From Psychrobacillus sp. FSL K6-4046 (lineage in GTDB: Bacteria; Bacillota; Bacilli; Bacillales_A; Planococcaceae), in contig NZ_CP152020.1 in NCBI RefSeq assembly GCF_038624605.1, forward strand, positions 2,411,312-2,475,311: a stretch of 64,000 nt of DNA. The letters are read 5' to 3'. Shown in pieces: positions 25,490 to 34,349 of this stretch (the stretch's first letter is position 1; the number at the start of each line of letters is the position of its first letter). Both the position numbers and the translations under genes were made by a program. The notes under the pieces were generated by a model. The model had not been told where the DNA came from, made no database searches, and was given only the letters and a program-made list of their open reading frames with translations.

Positions 25490-26245
25490 TTAGCGTAGCA
25501 TTATAGATCCGCCGTCTGCCATGATTGTTTGACCAGTTATATACTTAGAGTCCTCGCTTGCTAAGAAAACTGCTACGCGACCGATATCTTCTTCCACATC
25601 ACCGAAGCGTCCTAATGGGATTTTGCTGCGAACATTTTCGTAATATTCAGGCTGTGCTTTCGCCCATGCTCGTACGCCTTCAGAGTCGGCAATAGGAGAA
25701 ATAATGTTTACGTTAATACCGAAGCGACCCCATTCATTGGCTGCCACACGGGAAATTCCTCGAATTGCTTCTTTTGCTGCAGCGTACGCCCCTTGTGTTT
25801 CGTGTCCAGCTAATCCAGCGCCTGATGCAAAGTTAATCACATTTCCTTTTGTTTCTTTTAAATATGGAAGTGCTGCCTGCATCAAATAGAAGGTTGGGTA
25901 AAACCCTGTGCCGAATGACAAATCTAAATCTGCTTGTGTTGTGTCTTCAATCGTCACCTGTTTAGATGCATGTGCATTATTGACTAAAACATCAATTTTT
26001 CCATACGCTTCTGCTACTGTAGTGATAATTGTAGGAAGCTTGTCTCTATCCATTAAGTCTGCCTTTAAAAACATCGATTTAGGTGATATTTCCTGAAGTA
26101 CTTTTAGACTTGCTTGACCAGCTTCTTCGTTCACATCAACAATTGCTATTATTGCTCCTTCCTTAGCCATCGCCTTGGACATACCTAGCCCAATGCCTCC
26201 TGCTCCTCCTGTAACAATAACAACCCTATCCTTAAGTCTGTCCAT
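25490..26245 (-). CDS. SDR-family oxidoreductase
   Basis: The 251-residue classical short-chain dehydrogenase has the cofactor motif VTGGAGGIGLGM, then DVNEEAGQ (acidic residue after the second strand, favouring NAD), NNAHA, the catalytic serine in NFASGAG and YAAAK as the active-site Tyr/Lys pair. The C-terminal end YITGQTIMADGGSIML is typical. The exact alcohol or ketone substrate cannot be told; 3-oxoacyl or small-polyol reductases have this form. It is transcribed alone. Confidence 0.88.
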   Translation of the reverse strand: MDRLKDRVVIVTGGAGGIGLGMSKAMAKEGAIIAIVDVNEEAGQASLKVLQEISPKSMFLKADLMDRDKLPTIITTVAEAYGKIDVLVNNAHASKQVTIEDTTQADLDLSFGTGFYPTFYLMQAALPYLKETKGNVINFASGAGLAGHETQGAYAAAKEAIRGISRVAANEWGRFGINVNIISPIADSEGVRAWAKAQPEYYENVRSKIPLGRFGDVEEDIGRVAVFLASEDSKYITGQTIMADGGSIMLR

Positions 26246-26328
26246 AATATTACCTCCTTAACTCTTTTCTATTTCATCCTACCCCTTAATCCTTTATATC
26301 TCAATTTAAATGCTATTATATATTTATA

Positions 26329-26447
26329 CTATTTGATTCTAGCCCCATCATGCCCAGTATCCTCTGTACTTTTTGCAATAATTGCAGAAGCATTTTTATA
26401 GTTTTCATTTATAGATTCGCTAGAAGAAACCACTGGGTCTCCGTATG
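26329..26447 (-). pseudogene. 3' part of a repeat-protein gene split by the IS1182 element
   Basis: The minus strand here reads TAYGDPVVSSSESINENYKN, ASAIIAKSTEDTGHDGARIK and a TAG at 26,329. It is the third copy of the repeat found in the gene at 28,343-28,688 (YGDPxxS ... IxAxSTE). If the element and one target copy are removed, the frame joins as DPTSF-TAYGDP without any change, so these are two halves of one gene. Confidence 0.8.
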
Positions 26448-26455
26448 CAGTGAAA
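26448..26455. repeat. left target-site duplication of the IS1182 element
   Basis: CAGTGAAA directly precedes the left end GAGGGCACTG and is repeated at 28,343-28,350 after the right end. Confidence 0.85.
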
Positions 26456-26544
26456 GAGGGCACTGAAAAAGTGCCTTTAAAACGTTTAGATGTAGAGTAT
26501 GAATGCAGGTTCTGTTCATCTTCTACTATTTTCTGAATCCATGT

Positions 26545-26680
26545 CTTTCCGTTCCGAGCGGATGCTTTCCAGGGGGCGGCCCGGCAAGCCTTCTCCCTCG
26601 CTGCGCTCAGTCCGGGTGCTCGCCGTGGCCGCTAATCCCCTAGGAGTCACCGCTCTGCACTCCAATCCAATCCACTTTTC
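26545..26680. repeat. GC-rich repeat-like element inside the IS leader
   Basis: This stretch (gcggatgctttccagggggcgg..., ctcgctgcgctcagtccggg, ccctaggagtcaccgctctgc) is far richer in GC than anything around it. It resembles intergenic elements of Bacillaceae that carry CTTTCC.nGGGGCGG and cccaggagTCnCC blocks, as I recall them. It lies between the left end of the IS and the transposase. Whether it belongs to the IS or was inserted into it cannot be seen from one copy. No frame is supported. Confidence 0.5.
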
Positions 26681-26769
26681 TACCTGTTATAGAATTTTTT
26701 AAAATGTACTCAGACCGAAAAATTATTTTCTTGCTATACTAAAGAAAAGTAAATGCAGGGGTGCTCACA

Positions 26770-28227
26770 ATGATTTCAAACCAAGAAACGCTGAACTTAA
26801 GTCCATACATGGCGTTATATGATTTAATAATTCCAAAAGACAATATGCTTCGTCAAATCAATGAACTTGTTGATTTTTCGTTTATTTTAGAAGAACTTCA
26901 ATCAAAATATTGTTTGGATCATGGTCGTAAAGCGATTTCACCCATTCGTATGTTTAAGTATTTATTATTAAAAGCAATTCATGATGTGTCCGATGTGGAT
27001 TTAGTGGAACGTTCAAAATATGATATGTCATTTAAATACTTCTTAGGAATGGCTCCAGAGGATGAGGTCATTGAACCAAGTTCACTTACAAAATTTCGTC
27101 GACTTCGTTTACAAGATGTAGATTTGTTAGATATGTTAATTGGGAAAACCGTTGAAATCGCACTTGAAAAAGAAATCATCAAAAGTAAAACAATCATTGT
27201 GGACGCAACGCATACGAAAGCACGTTACAATCAAAAATCGCCCAAAGAATTCTTACAAGAAAAATCAAAGAATGCCCGAAAAGCGGTCTATAAAATAGAT
27301 GAATCTATGAAAGAGAAGTTTCCAGAAAAACCGACTTCTAACGAAGTGTCAGATGAAGTGACTTACTGTAAAAAAGTCATTGAAGTGATAGAGAAAGAGC
27401 CACAAATAGCGCAAGTGCCTGCCGTGAAAGAACGTTTAAATACATTAAAAGAAATCGTAGAAGACACACTATTTCATCTGAATTATTCAAGCGATACCGA
27501 TGCACGTGTCGGACATAAATCAGCAGATACATCTTTCTTTGGTTATAAAACTCATATAGCGATGAGCGATGAACGAATTATTACAGCAGCGATTGTAACA
27601 ACTGGTGAACAAGGTGATGGACAACATTTAATAGATTTAATTGAAAAAAGCCAACGTACAGGTATGAAAATAGAGAAGGTGCTTGGAGATACAGCATATT
27701 CTAGTAAAGACAATTTAATATATACCAAGACAAATAAGGTCCAACTCATTTCAAAATTACATCCGCTGATTACAAATGGCCACCGTAGAAAAGAAGATTT
27801 ATTTGAATTTAATAAAGACGCTAATTTATATGTTTGTCCAGCGGGTCATTTAGCAAAAGGAAAAACTATAAAAAAAAGAAATACAGATGACAACCGTAAC
27901 CCTCAAATCAAATATAATTTTGATGTTGAAAAATGTAAAATATGCCCTTTCAGAGTTGGGTGTTACAAAGAAGGATCGAAATCTAAAACATATTGTGTCA
28001 CAATCAAATCGACAGAGCACCTTGAACAAGAGGCATTTCAGAATACCGAAGAATTTAAACAGCTTGCCAAAGAGCGATATAAAATCGAGGCAAAGAATAG
28101 TGAATTAAAGAGTGGACACGGCTACGATACAGCGATTAGCACGGGTCTTTTTGGCATGGAAATACAAGGAGCCACAACCATATTTGCGGTCAACTTGAAG
28201 CGAATCCTAAAGTTACTTAACGAATGA
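26770..28227 (+). CDS. IS1182-family transposase
   Basis: The 485-residue DDE transposase starts MISNQETLNLSPYMALYDLI, with RMFKYLLLKAIHDVSDVDLV and FRRLRL typical of the N-terminal domain. The catalytic core has IIVDATHTKARYN (first D), KVLGDTAYSSKDN (second D) and ERYKIEAKNSELKSGHGYD (E). A four-cysteine block (CPAGH, CKICPFRVGCYK) separates second and third residues, as in the family. I chose the ATG at 26,770 behind GCAGGGG; a GTG three codons earlier is possible. The frame is intact. Confidence 0.93.
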   Translation: MISNQETLNLSPYMALYDLIIPKDNMLRQINELVDFSFILEELQSKYCLDHGRKAISPIRMFKYLLLKAIHDVSDVDLVERSKYDMSFKYFLGMAPEDEVIEPSSLTKFRRLRLQDVDLLDMLIGKTVEIALEKEIIKSKTIIVDATHTKARYNQKSPKEFLQEKSKNARKAVYKIDESMKEKFPEKPTSNEVSDEVTYCKKVIEVIEKEPQIAQVPAVKERLNTLKEIVEDTLFHLNYSSDTDARVGHKSADTSFFGYKTHIAMSDERIITAAIVTTGEQGDGQHLIDLIEKSQRTGMKIEKVLGDTAYSSKDNLIYTKTNKVQLISKLHPLITNGHRRKEDLFEFNKDANLYVCPAGHLAKGKTIKKRNTDDNRNPQIKYNFDVEKCKICPFRVGCYKEGSKSKTYCVTIKSTEHLEQEAFQNTEEFKQLAKERYKIEAKNSELKSGHGYDTAISTGLFGMEIQGATTIFAVNLKRILKLLNE

Positions 28228-28246
28228 GAGCAAGAATAAGGCAATG

Positions 28247-28292
28247 AAAAAGGGTACTTTCTGTTCAGTTTGAACAAAAAGTACCCTTTTTT
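28247..28292 (+). terminator. terminator of the IS1182 transposase gene
   Basis: AAAAAGGGTACTTT pairs with AAAGTACCCTTTTT around a 17-base loop, shortly after the transposase stop. It lies inside the element, so it travels with it. Confidence 0.85.
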
Positions 28293-28342
28293 AATTTTCA
28301 AAAACAAAATTATTATAAAAACGTAAGTTTTTCAGTGCCCTC

Positions 28343-28350
28343 CAGTGAAA
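28343..28350. repeat. right target-site duplication of the IS1182 element
   Basis: CAGTGAAA follows the right inverted repeat and matches the copy at 26,448-26,455. Confidence 0.85.
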
Positions 28351-28688
28351 CTAGTGGGGTCTTCCTTCTCTTTCGCTTTTTTTGTACTAGCCCTCTCCGT
28401 ACTCTCTGCAATAATGGAGTATGCTGCTTTGTGTGTATAATCCATAGGTCGTGCATCTGATTTTAAAGGGTCTCCGTATGACCGATCCGTTGTATATTCC
28501 TTGGAAGTATTCTGTTTTCCATAGTCATTCATCATTGGCTTTTGTGTACTATCTGCAATTTGGGAGGATGCTTGCTTAAATTCTTGATTTATTGAGGGTT
28601 TGGTAGATTTAATGGGATCTCCATAAGCCGTATTCGTAGCAACGTTTTTATTCCCTAATTTAGCACTTTCATTATTTTCTTGCTTCAA
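28343..28688 (-). pseudogene. 5' part of a repeat-protein gene split by the IS1182 element
   Basis: The likely start is a TTG at 28,688 with a perfect AAAGGAGG about 11 bases upstream, giving MKQENNESAKLG. Two repeats follow, TAYGDPIKSTKPSI...ASSQIADSTQK and RSYGDPLKSDARPM...AYSIIAESTER, with the third on the far side of the element. At the junction the frame reads into the IS as TGGH and stops. The hydrophilic, lysine- and serine-rich repeats of about 40-45 residues lack known motifs; a structural or spore-coat-type role is possible but only a guess. Confidence 0.7.
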
Positions 28689-28813
28689 GATATGTATGGC
28701 CTCCTTTAATCGAATACTATTATACTTTCCACCCTTGTAACAAATATGCAGTCTAGAATAGGTGAAATAAAAAGTGTATATCCAATAATGGATATACACT
28801 CATCATTTACGGA

Positions 28814-30517
28814 TTATTCTTTTCCTGAAATATAAGCCCATTTGTAGCTATAATCACCTGTAAACGGATGAGATATAATTCCGTGGACGTATGGTTTTTG
28901 TAGTGACATGAGTCCTGACTGATACATCGATGCGACGGAAGCATCTTCCTCCATAATGATTTTTTCGGCTTTTGCTAGTGCTTCCCAGCGTGCCTCAGGC
29001 TCCAATGCAAGTTCATTTTTTGCTTGGTCAATCAGTTTATCCAACTCCGGGTTTGAATAAGACATATTATTTTGCGGTGAACCTGTAACAAATAATTCTA
29101 GGAAGGTAATTGGATCTTGGAAGTCAGGTGCCCAGCCAGTGCTTTGAATATCGTAATCCTGCGCTGCATCCTTGTCCAATTTCACATTGAATGTAACTGG
29201 TATCAGCTTAATAGTAAGCCCTTTAAGATTTCCTTCCATCTGAGCTTTTAAATATTCATCCATATTTTTAGCAAGCTCACTGTCATTACCAACTAATTCT
29301 AGCTCTAATTCAGTCAGTCCTTCTTCTTCCATTCCTTCTTGAAATAGTTTTGCTGCTTCTTCAACGTTATACTTTGCCATGTCTCCATTTATATCACGAA
29401 AATCTTTTTTATTTTCATCGAATGTCAGTCCCTTAGGCACTAGGAAATCACCTGGTATTGAACCGTTTGCCAGTATAGCTGATGCCAAATCCTCTTTGTT
29501 GAAGGACATAGCAATTGCTTTACGAATTTTCACATTTGAAAGGGCTGTTTTTTGACCATCACGTTCTTGGTTTAGCTTCAAATAGTAGATAGTAGGTTTT
29601 AATTCTTTTATTACTTCTTCATGGTTTGCATATTGAAGTGCAAATTCTCCTGATAATCCTACACGATCTTTTTCCCCATTCTCATAGAGGTTAACAGATG
29701 TAGCTGTTTCCTTGACTACGTCCACATTAACCTTATCCAACTGGACAACTTCAGCATCCCAGTAGGTTGCATTTTTTTCTAATGACCAGGATAAGCCAGT
29801 CCCGTCCCATTCAGTTAGCACAAATGGTCCATTGTAGATAAGGTTATCTGAGTTTGATGCATAGGAATTACTTTTTTCAGTTACATATTCTTCATTTTGA
29901 GGATAGAAGGTACCAAATGACATTAAGGACATAAAATAAGGTACGGGTCTCTCAAGCGTCACCTTTAAGGTTTTATCATCCACGGCTTCAACGCCCAATT
30001 CTTCTTTTGCCATTTCCCCCATTGATATTTGGGTTGCATTTTTTATTAACCCTTGCATCATATAAGGACCATAGGAACTGCCTGTCTCAGGGTCAATTGC
30101 TCTTCTCCAAGAAAATACAAAATCTTTTGCTGTTACTGGAGTACCATTGGACCAGTTAGCATCTCGTAATTTGAATGTATAGGTTAATCCATCTTCTGAA
30201 ACTTCTGGTTCACCTTCTGCCATTGCAGGCACAGGAATGTTTTCTTGATTTAATCGATAGAGCCCTTCCATTACGTTATTAAGGTAATTAAATGACACAG
30301 CATCATCGGCCAAAACTGAGTCCATTGACGGAATCTCTGCACCTGCAACAAGATTTAATTCTTGTACTTCATCAAGTTCAGCAGAATCTTTCCCCTCAGT
30401 AGTTTCTGGTTCTTTCGTTGAACTTTCTTTAGTATTTTTGTCCTCATTGCAAGCAACTAGCAAAATACTTAAGGTAAGTAGAAACACCCATAATAATTTC
30501 TTTTTCACTTCATTCAT
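28814..30517 (-). CDS. oligopeptide ABC transporter substrate-binding lipoprotein, OppA type
   Basis: The 567-residue protein captures peptides outside the membrane and hands them to an Opp/App permease. It has a lipoprotein signal with lipobox LLVAC (lipid-linked cysteine about residue 23), an acidic linker, and the SBP family 5 fold (EGLYRLNQENIPVPAMAE, WSNGTPVTAKDFVFSWRRAI, KVRKAIAMSFN-type segment as KIRKAIAMSFNKEDLA). No permease or ATPase genes are adjacent, so it is an orphan that probably serves a transporter encoded elsewhere. Confidence 0.9.
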   Translation of the reverse strand: MNEVKKKLLWVFLLTLSILLVACNEDKNTKESSTKEPETTEGKDSAELDEVQELNLVAGAEIPSMDSVLADDAVSFNYLNNVMEGLYRLNQENIPVPAMAEGEPEVSEDGLTYTFKLRDANWSNGTPVTAKDFVFSWRRAIDPETGSSYGPYMMQGLIKNATQISMGEMAKEELGVEAVDDKTLKVTLERPVPYFMSLMSFGTFYPQNEEYVTEKSNSYASNSDNLIYNGPFVLTEWDGTGLSWSLEKNATYWDAEVVQLDKVNVDVVKETATSVNLYENGEKDRVGLSGEFALQYANHEEVIKELKPTIYYLKLNQERDGQKTALSNVKIRKAIAMSFNKEDLASAILANGSIPGDFLVPKGLTFDENKKDFRDINGDMAKYNVEEAAKLFQEGMEEEGLTELELELVGNDSELAKNMDEYLKAQMEGNLKGLTIKLIPVTFNVKLDKDAAQDYDIQSTGWAPDFQDPITFLELFVTGSPQNNMSYSNPELDKLIDQAKNELALEPEARWEALAKAEKIIMEEDASVASMYQSGLMSLQKPYVHGIISHPFTGDYSYKWAYISGKE

Positions 30518-30726
30518 CCCCTTTTTTTAACATATTAAGCACTCTATTAATATATTTCACTAATCGCAATAAATCAAATAAAAATTAGATTTTTTAGAAT
30601 TATCTCATTATTTTTCGTCATAAATATGTATGTTAGCACACTTTTTGATTTGACTGTCAATCAAAATCATATATTCTATTAAGCGCCACTTCTCTAACTT
30701 GATACTTTTACTTTCATTTTGACAAT

Positions 30727-30763
30727 AGAAATAGCCAGTAAACTTTCGTTTACCGGCCTTTCT
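30727..30763 (-). terminator. probable terminator of the D,D-carboxypeptidase gene
   Basis: GCCaGTAAAC pairs with GTTTACcGGC around TTTC, flanked by AGAAA and TTTCT that extend the stem. It lies about 20 bases after the stop codon of the minus-strand gene. Confidence 0.6.
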
Positions 30764-30780
30764 ATTAGTTTTTAAATATT

Positions 30781-32238
30781 TTATAGTCCTCTAGCCATTT
30801 CCTTTACAATTTCATCAATTACTGTAGCTGTACCTGACTTATCTTGTACCAATACACTAAAAATATATTGTTCCCCACTACTTCCTTCTATATAACCACT
30901 TAGCGTACTAACGCCAGTTAATGAACCTGTTTTGGCAAAAACGTTACCTGAAGTAAGTGGATCTTTTAGACGGTTTCTTAGTGTGCCTCCTACCATTCTG
31001 TCAGGATGAGCAGCTACTGGTAAACTTTTAAAATAAGTGGCAAACCAATCTTCCTGTTGTATCTTTAGAAGTAAATCATTAATAGCCAAGCCGGACACTG
31101 AGTTTGCGTGAGACATGCCAGAGCCATCTTCAAATTTCCAATTAGACATATCTAAGTTAATGGAATTACCGTACTGCTCCATCACCTTTAAGCCGGCCTT
31201 CGTGCTTCCATGATTGCCGTTGACCTTGCCCATTGTTTTAACCAATATATCCGCAATACCATTATTACTTAGCTTCATATAAGGAATGAGTAGTTCTCTT
31301 AATGGCATAGATTCTTTTACTGATATTAGTTCAGCGCTTTTAGGAGTGGCAGCTCTAAACAATTTATGTTTCTTATACTCTATCCCTACTTGTTCTAATA
31401 TGGCTTGGAACATTGTCAATGTATGAGTAGTTGGGTGCTGCATCGTTACCCACTCTCTTTTAGTCTTATCGATCGGTAGATTGCCACTTATGACAATTTG
31501 ATTTGTTCGATAAGATCTTTCAATCGTAATTGTATTACTTTGGCCAGCCGCTACAGTTTGTGCTTGATTGACAATTTCTAGATCTCCAAGATGGGGTGTT
31601 GCTTTTACGGTAGGAGCATTCCCGATTGCAGAACCATTGACATCTATAATAATGGTTCCAGAATCATAGTCAGCATTTGGTGATGTAGTCAATGCAGAAA
31701 TTGGAGCTGCGTAGTAATACGATTCATCGTTTGCCCATATGCCTGGTGTTAACAACTCATCATCAAACCACTTGTCATCTCCGACAATTCTTCCATCAAT
31801 CGTTTGAATTCCTTTAGCCTTCAATGCTTGAGCAAATTGTCGTAAGTCTGCCTCCATTAAGGTTGGATCGCCTTGTCCCTGTAAATAGACATCTCCTTTT
31901 AATACTCCATTAGATAGCTTACCGCTCGTATACAGACTTGTTTTAAAACGATAATTTTCTCCTAGAACATCTAGCGCTGCGGCAGTAGTAAGCAGCTTCA
32001 TATTGGAAGCAGGTTTAATAGGTGTATCACCATTATAGTCATACACCACTTCACCAGTCATCCGGTCCATAATCGCAATACTTACTTTTGCACCTGACAG
32101 TTTTTCTTGAACGATTGTCGAAATGGATTCACTTAAAGCATCCTCTGTTGTTACCTCTGCTTGAGCTAATTGCCCCATTCCAAACATGCTCACAAATAAG
32201 ACCCAAGCCATCAAAAGGCTTGCCCACCTTTTCCTCAT
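30781..32238 (-). CDS. dacB: D-alanyl-D-alanine carboxypeptidase/endopeptidase, S13 (PBP4) family
   Basis: The 485-residue exported enzyme trims peptidoglycan side chains. A signal peptide (residues 1-27, ending AQA) precedes the domain. The penicillin-binding motifs are present: SNMK in PIKPASNMKLLTTAAALD (SxxK), SNN in MKLSNNGIADILVK (SxN) and KTG in FAKTGSLTGVSTLSGYI. The insert between SxxK and SxN is long, as usual in class C PBP4-type enzymes. It is a single gene. The symbol follows the S13 family, not a specific orthologue. Confidence 0.9.
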   Translation of the reverse strand: MRKRWASLLMAWVLFVSMFGMGQLAQAEVTTEDALSESISTIVQEKLSGAKVSIAIMDRMTGEVVYDYNGDTPIKPASNMKLLTTAAALDVLGENYRFKTSLYTSGKLSNGVLKGDVYLQGQGDPTLMEADLRQFAQALKAKGIQTIDGRIVGDDKWFDDELLTPGIWANDESYYYAAPISALTTSPNADYDSGTIIIDVNGSAIGNAPTVKATPHLGDLEIVNQAQTVAAGQSNTITIERSYRTNQIVISGNLPIDKTKREWVTMQHPTTHTLTMFQAILEQVGIEYKKHKLFRAATPKSAELISVKESMPLRELLIPYMKLSNNGIADILVKTMGKVNGNHGSTKAGLKVMEQYGNSINLDMSNWKFEDGSGMSHANSVSGLAINDLLLKIQQEDWFATYFKSLPVAAHPDRMVGGTLRNRLKDPLTSGNVFAKTGSLTGVSTLSGYIEGSSGEQYIFSVLVQDKSGTATVIDEIVKEMARGL

Positions 32239-32460
32239 AATCTTCCCCCATTCTAATTTGCATTAATAGATTAGGGACATATTCCACTTAAAGAAGAAAT
32301 TTCCTTCCAACAAGTAAAAAAGAGGATTTTCGGAGTGGTATGTTAAGGAAAGCATCTATCAATATTCCTATGATAAATATGTCTATTGAATTAGTATTAG
32401 AGAGTATTTGCTGTTTTAGTCGAACATTCATCGTCTCTGCATGTAACGATTTTCCGTAAT

Positions 32461-33285
32461 TTATATATTCCTAAATACGGTTGGCAGCAATTCAGAAATC
32501 TTATCTGTCCTTAAGGATGTATCTAGAGATATATAGGGATTCTCTTCTTTTGTAACAATCACTGGGCAAATGAAGGTACTGTCGAATCCAAGCTGCTCCA
32601 CTCTCTTTTTATTAAAAGTATAATAGCTTTCCTTTTGTGGTGGACCTGCATGAAGAATGCCTATGACGTTATTTTTACTTAGCTCTATCAAGGCTTCTGA
32701 TAGATTATGGACATTCACAAAAGACCTAAATACATTTTCCCACGCATTATACTGCTTATTTTCTTTTATATGTTCAATGATTAGGAGCGTACGTTTTTCT
32801 ATATAATGATTGTCCCCATATAATGGCCCTGTCCGTACAATCACATAATTTGGATGATTCTTCATCAAATATTGTTCTCCGGCATTTTTTGCATTTACGT
32901 AAATAGCTAGACGAGCTTCGGAAGGTAGCAAACCAGTGGGATCAAGCTCATCGTAATCACCCCTACCATCCACGAACACCGCATCAGTAGATATGAATAT
33001 GAATTTGGTGACCTCACTCAAATGTGTTACGACATTTTTCAGTCCAATTTCAATAAGCTGATCCTCGTTCTCCATGCTCATAAGACACCAAATGACGACA
33101 TCCGGTTTTATACTGTTTATTGTCTGTGCAACTAAATGCTTGTCCATTACATCTAAAGGAATGATTTTTTTTGCCACGTTTGACAACCTAGATGTTCCAA
33201 CAACGGTTAGCGATTCTTCCTGAAGAGCCTTTTGATATAAGATAGATCCTAAAAAGCCAGTGGCTCCAAGAATAAGTACTTTCAT
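32461..33285 (-). CDS. NAD-dependent epimerase/RmlD-type sugar reductase family protein
   Basis: The 274-residue extended SDR has GATGFLGSILYQKAL as cofactor motif, STDAVFVDGRGDYDELDPTG (RmlD-like loop) and YVNAKNAGEQYL in place of YxxxK (Y...K retained as YVNAK). It resembles dTDP-4-dehydrorhamnose reductases, which act on nucleotide sugars, but no other sugar genes are nearby, so the substrate is open. AAAAGGAG precedes the ATG. It follows a GNAT gene by 22 bases, likely one transcript. Confidence 0.8.
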   Translation of the reverse strand: MKVLILGATGFLGSILYQKALQEESLTVVGTSRLSNVAKKIIPLDVMDKHLVAQTINSIKPDVVIWCLMSMENEDQLIEIGLKNVVTHLSEVTKFIFISTDAVFVDGRGDYDELDPTGLLPSEARLAIYVNAKNAGEQYLMKNHPNYVIVRTGPLYGDNHYIEKRTLLIIEHIKENKQYNAWENVFRSFVNVHNLSEALIELSKNNVIGILHAGPPQKESYYTFNKKRVEQLGFDSTFICPVIVTKEENPYISLDTSLRTDKISELLPTVFRNI

Positions 33286-33307
33286 TTTATTGCTCCTTTT
33301 GTTTTAT

Positions 33308-33739
33308 TTAGTTCAACGTTTTTCTAAAGGAATAGCACCATTTGTCGTATTCAAATTTATTTTCATAAAAACGGTGGGCTTCTTTTCTTTGTAAGCCTGA
33401 CTCTAAAGCTATGTACTCTGCACCATTTTCTTTAGCGTATTTATGTATGTATGTTAATAATTGTTCACCGTAGCCACCTGAACGCTGTGATGTATCCGTT
33501 ACTAAATCGTAAACAAATATATGGCGCTTATTGTAAAAGTTCGTTCGCCAGCTAAATCCGATTAAAGAAACCATTTTCTCTTGGACATAGAGGGCATACA
33601 ACTTGTATCCATCCTTCTGCATTTCGTCCAATAAATCTATGTACGTTTCCATCGTTAAATCTGTTCTTAGTTGATTCATTAAAGGAAATGCTTCTGACCA
33701 CTGCTCTCTTGTAATTAGCTCTTTTACTGTCTCTAACAT
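33308..33739 (-). CDS. GNAT-family acetyltransferase
   Basis: The 143-residue protein has the GNAT core: SQRSGGYGEQLLTYIHKYAK (motif A, here RSGGYG) and EAHRFYENKFEYDKWCYSF. The start has GAGGGGAC upstream. It lies between a broken P-loop kinase gene and the RmlD-like gene with short gaps, so all three probably formed one transcript. The substrate is unknown. Confidence 0.82.
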   Translation of the reverse strand: MLETVKELITREQWSEAFPLMNQLRTDLTMETYIDLLDEMQKDGYKLYALYVQEKMVSLIGFSWRTNFYNKRHIFVYDLVTDTSQRSGGYGEQLLTYIHKYAKENGAEYIALESGLQRKEAHRFYENKFEYDKWCYSFRKTLN

Positions 33740-33759
33740 TATGTCCCCTCATTTTCTTA

Positions 33760-34320
33760 TTAAAAATTAAACTCAGCTCTTATTATTTGTACGACTTCAT
33801 ATGGACTCAAAAAAGTATTATCGATTCTTATATAATTTTCTCTTTCTATTTCTCCAGGCATTGAATTTAATCTGTTATTTTCCATTGTTGTTAGTAAGTG
33901 ATGTTCAGATAGCTTCACGTTTCTTTTTGTTGGTTTACATTCTAATCGATGTGGTGTCATATTTCGTTCGAGTCTCTTCTCCACATTGGCTTCTAACTCA
34001 ACAAAGTAAATAGAAACACCTTTGGATGACATCATTTGACAGATATTCTCTATATCATCCCAATCCTCTTGTTTGTCAAAATACCATACCTTCGTAAAGA
34101 TCATTCCATCCTGATTACTTTTCAAAAATGATTGAAAAATCTCCATTCGAAACTCGTGAGTCAGTCTCCACATTTCCTCACTAAAGCCAAAAAGTGGCTC
34201 TAGCAAATCTATTGTCATATGGTTGTGAAACAGCTTTAGACCTGTTTCCCTCGCAAGCTCCTGTCCAACTGTCATCTTGCCCACTGCTTAGGGTCCAAAT
34301 ATAAAAACAAACTTATCCAT
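33760..34320 (-). pseudogene. P-loop nucleotide kinase broken inside its Walker A motif
   Basis: Reading from an ATG at 34,320 gives MDKFVFIFGP, a TAA at 34,288-34,290, then AVGKMTVGQELARETGLKLF and a continuous 174-codon remainder to 33,760. The expected Walker A is GPxAVGKMT, so one codon is a stop (CAA or AAA to TAA). The rest resembles AAA/shikimate-kinase-like proteins (HNHMTIDLLEPLF, IRIDNTFLSP). A GTG at 34,284 could restart, but the product would lack the first glycine of the loop. I call it a recent pseudogene. Confidence 0.7.
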
Positions 34321-34349
34321 TTTAACGCTCCTTACTATCAAAATCCCTA

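Larger units (their letters stand above)
26456..28342 (+). mobile_element. IS1182-family insertion sequence, complete, 1,887 bp
   Basis: The left end GAGGGCACTGAAAAA and the right end TTTTTCAGTGCCCTC are exact inverted repeats over 15 bases. CAGTGAAA flanks both ends as an 8-base target duplication. Inside lie one intact transposase gene, a terminator hairpin at 28,247-28,292 and, before the gene, a GC-rich stretch. The intact gene, intact ends and exact target duplication indicate a recent insertion. It splits a small repeat-protein gene. Confidence 0.9.
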
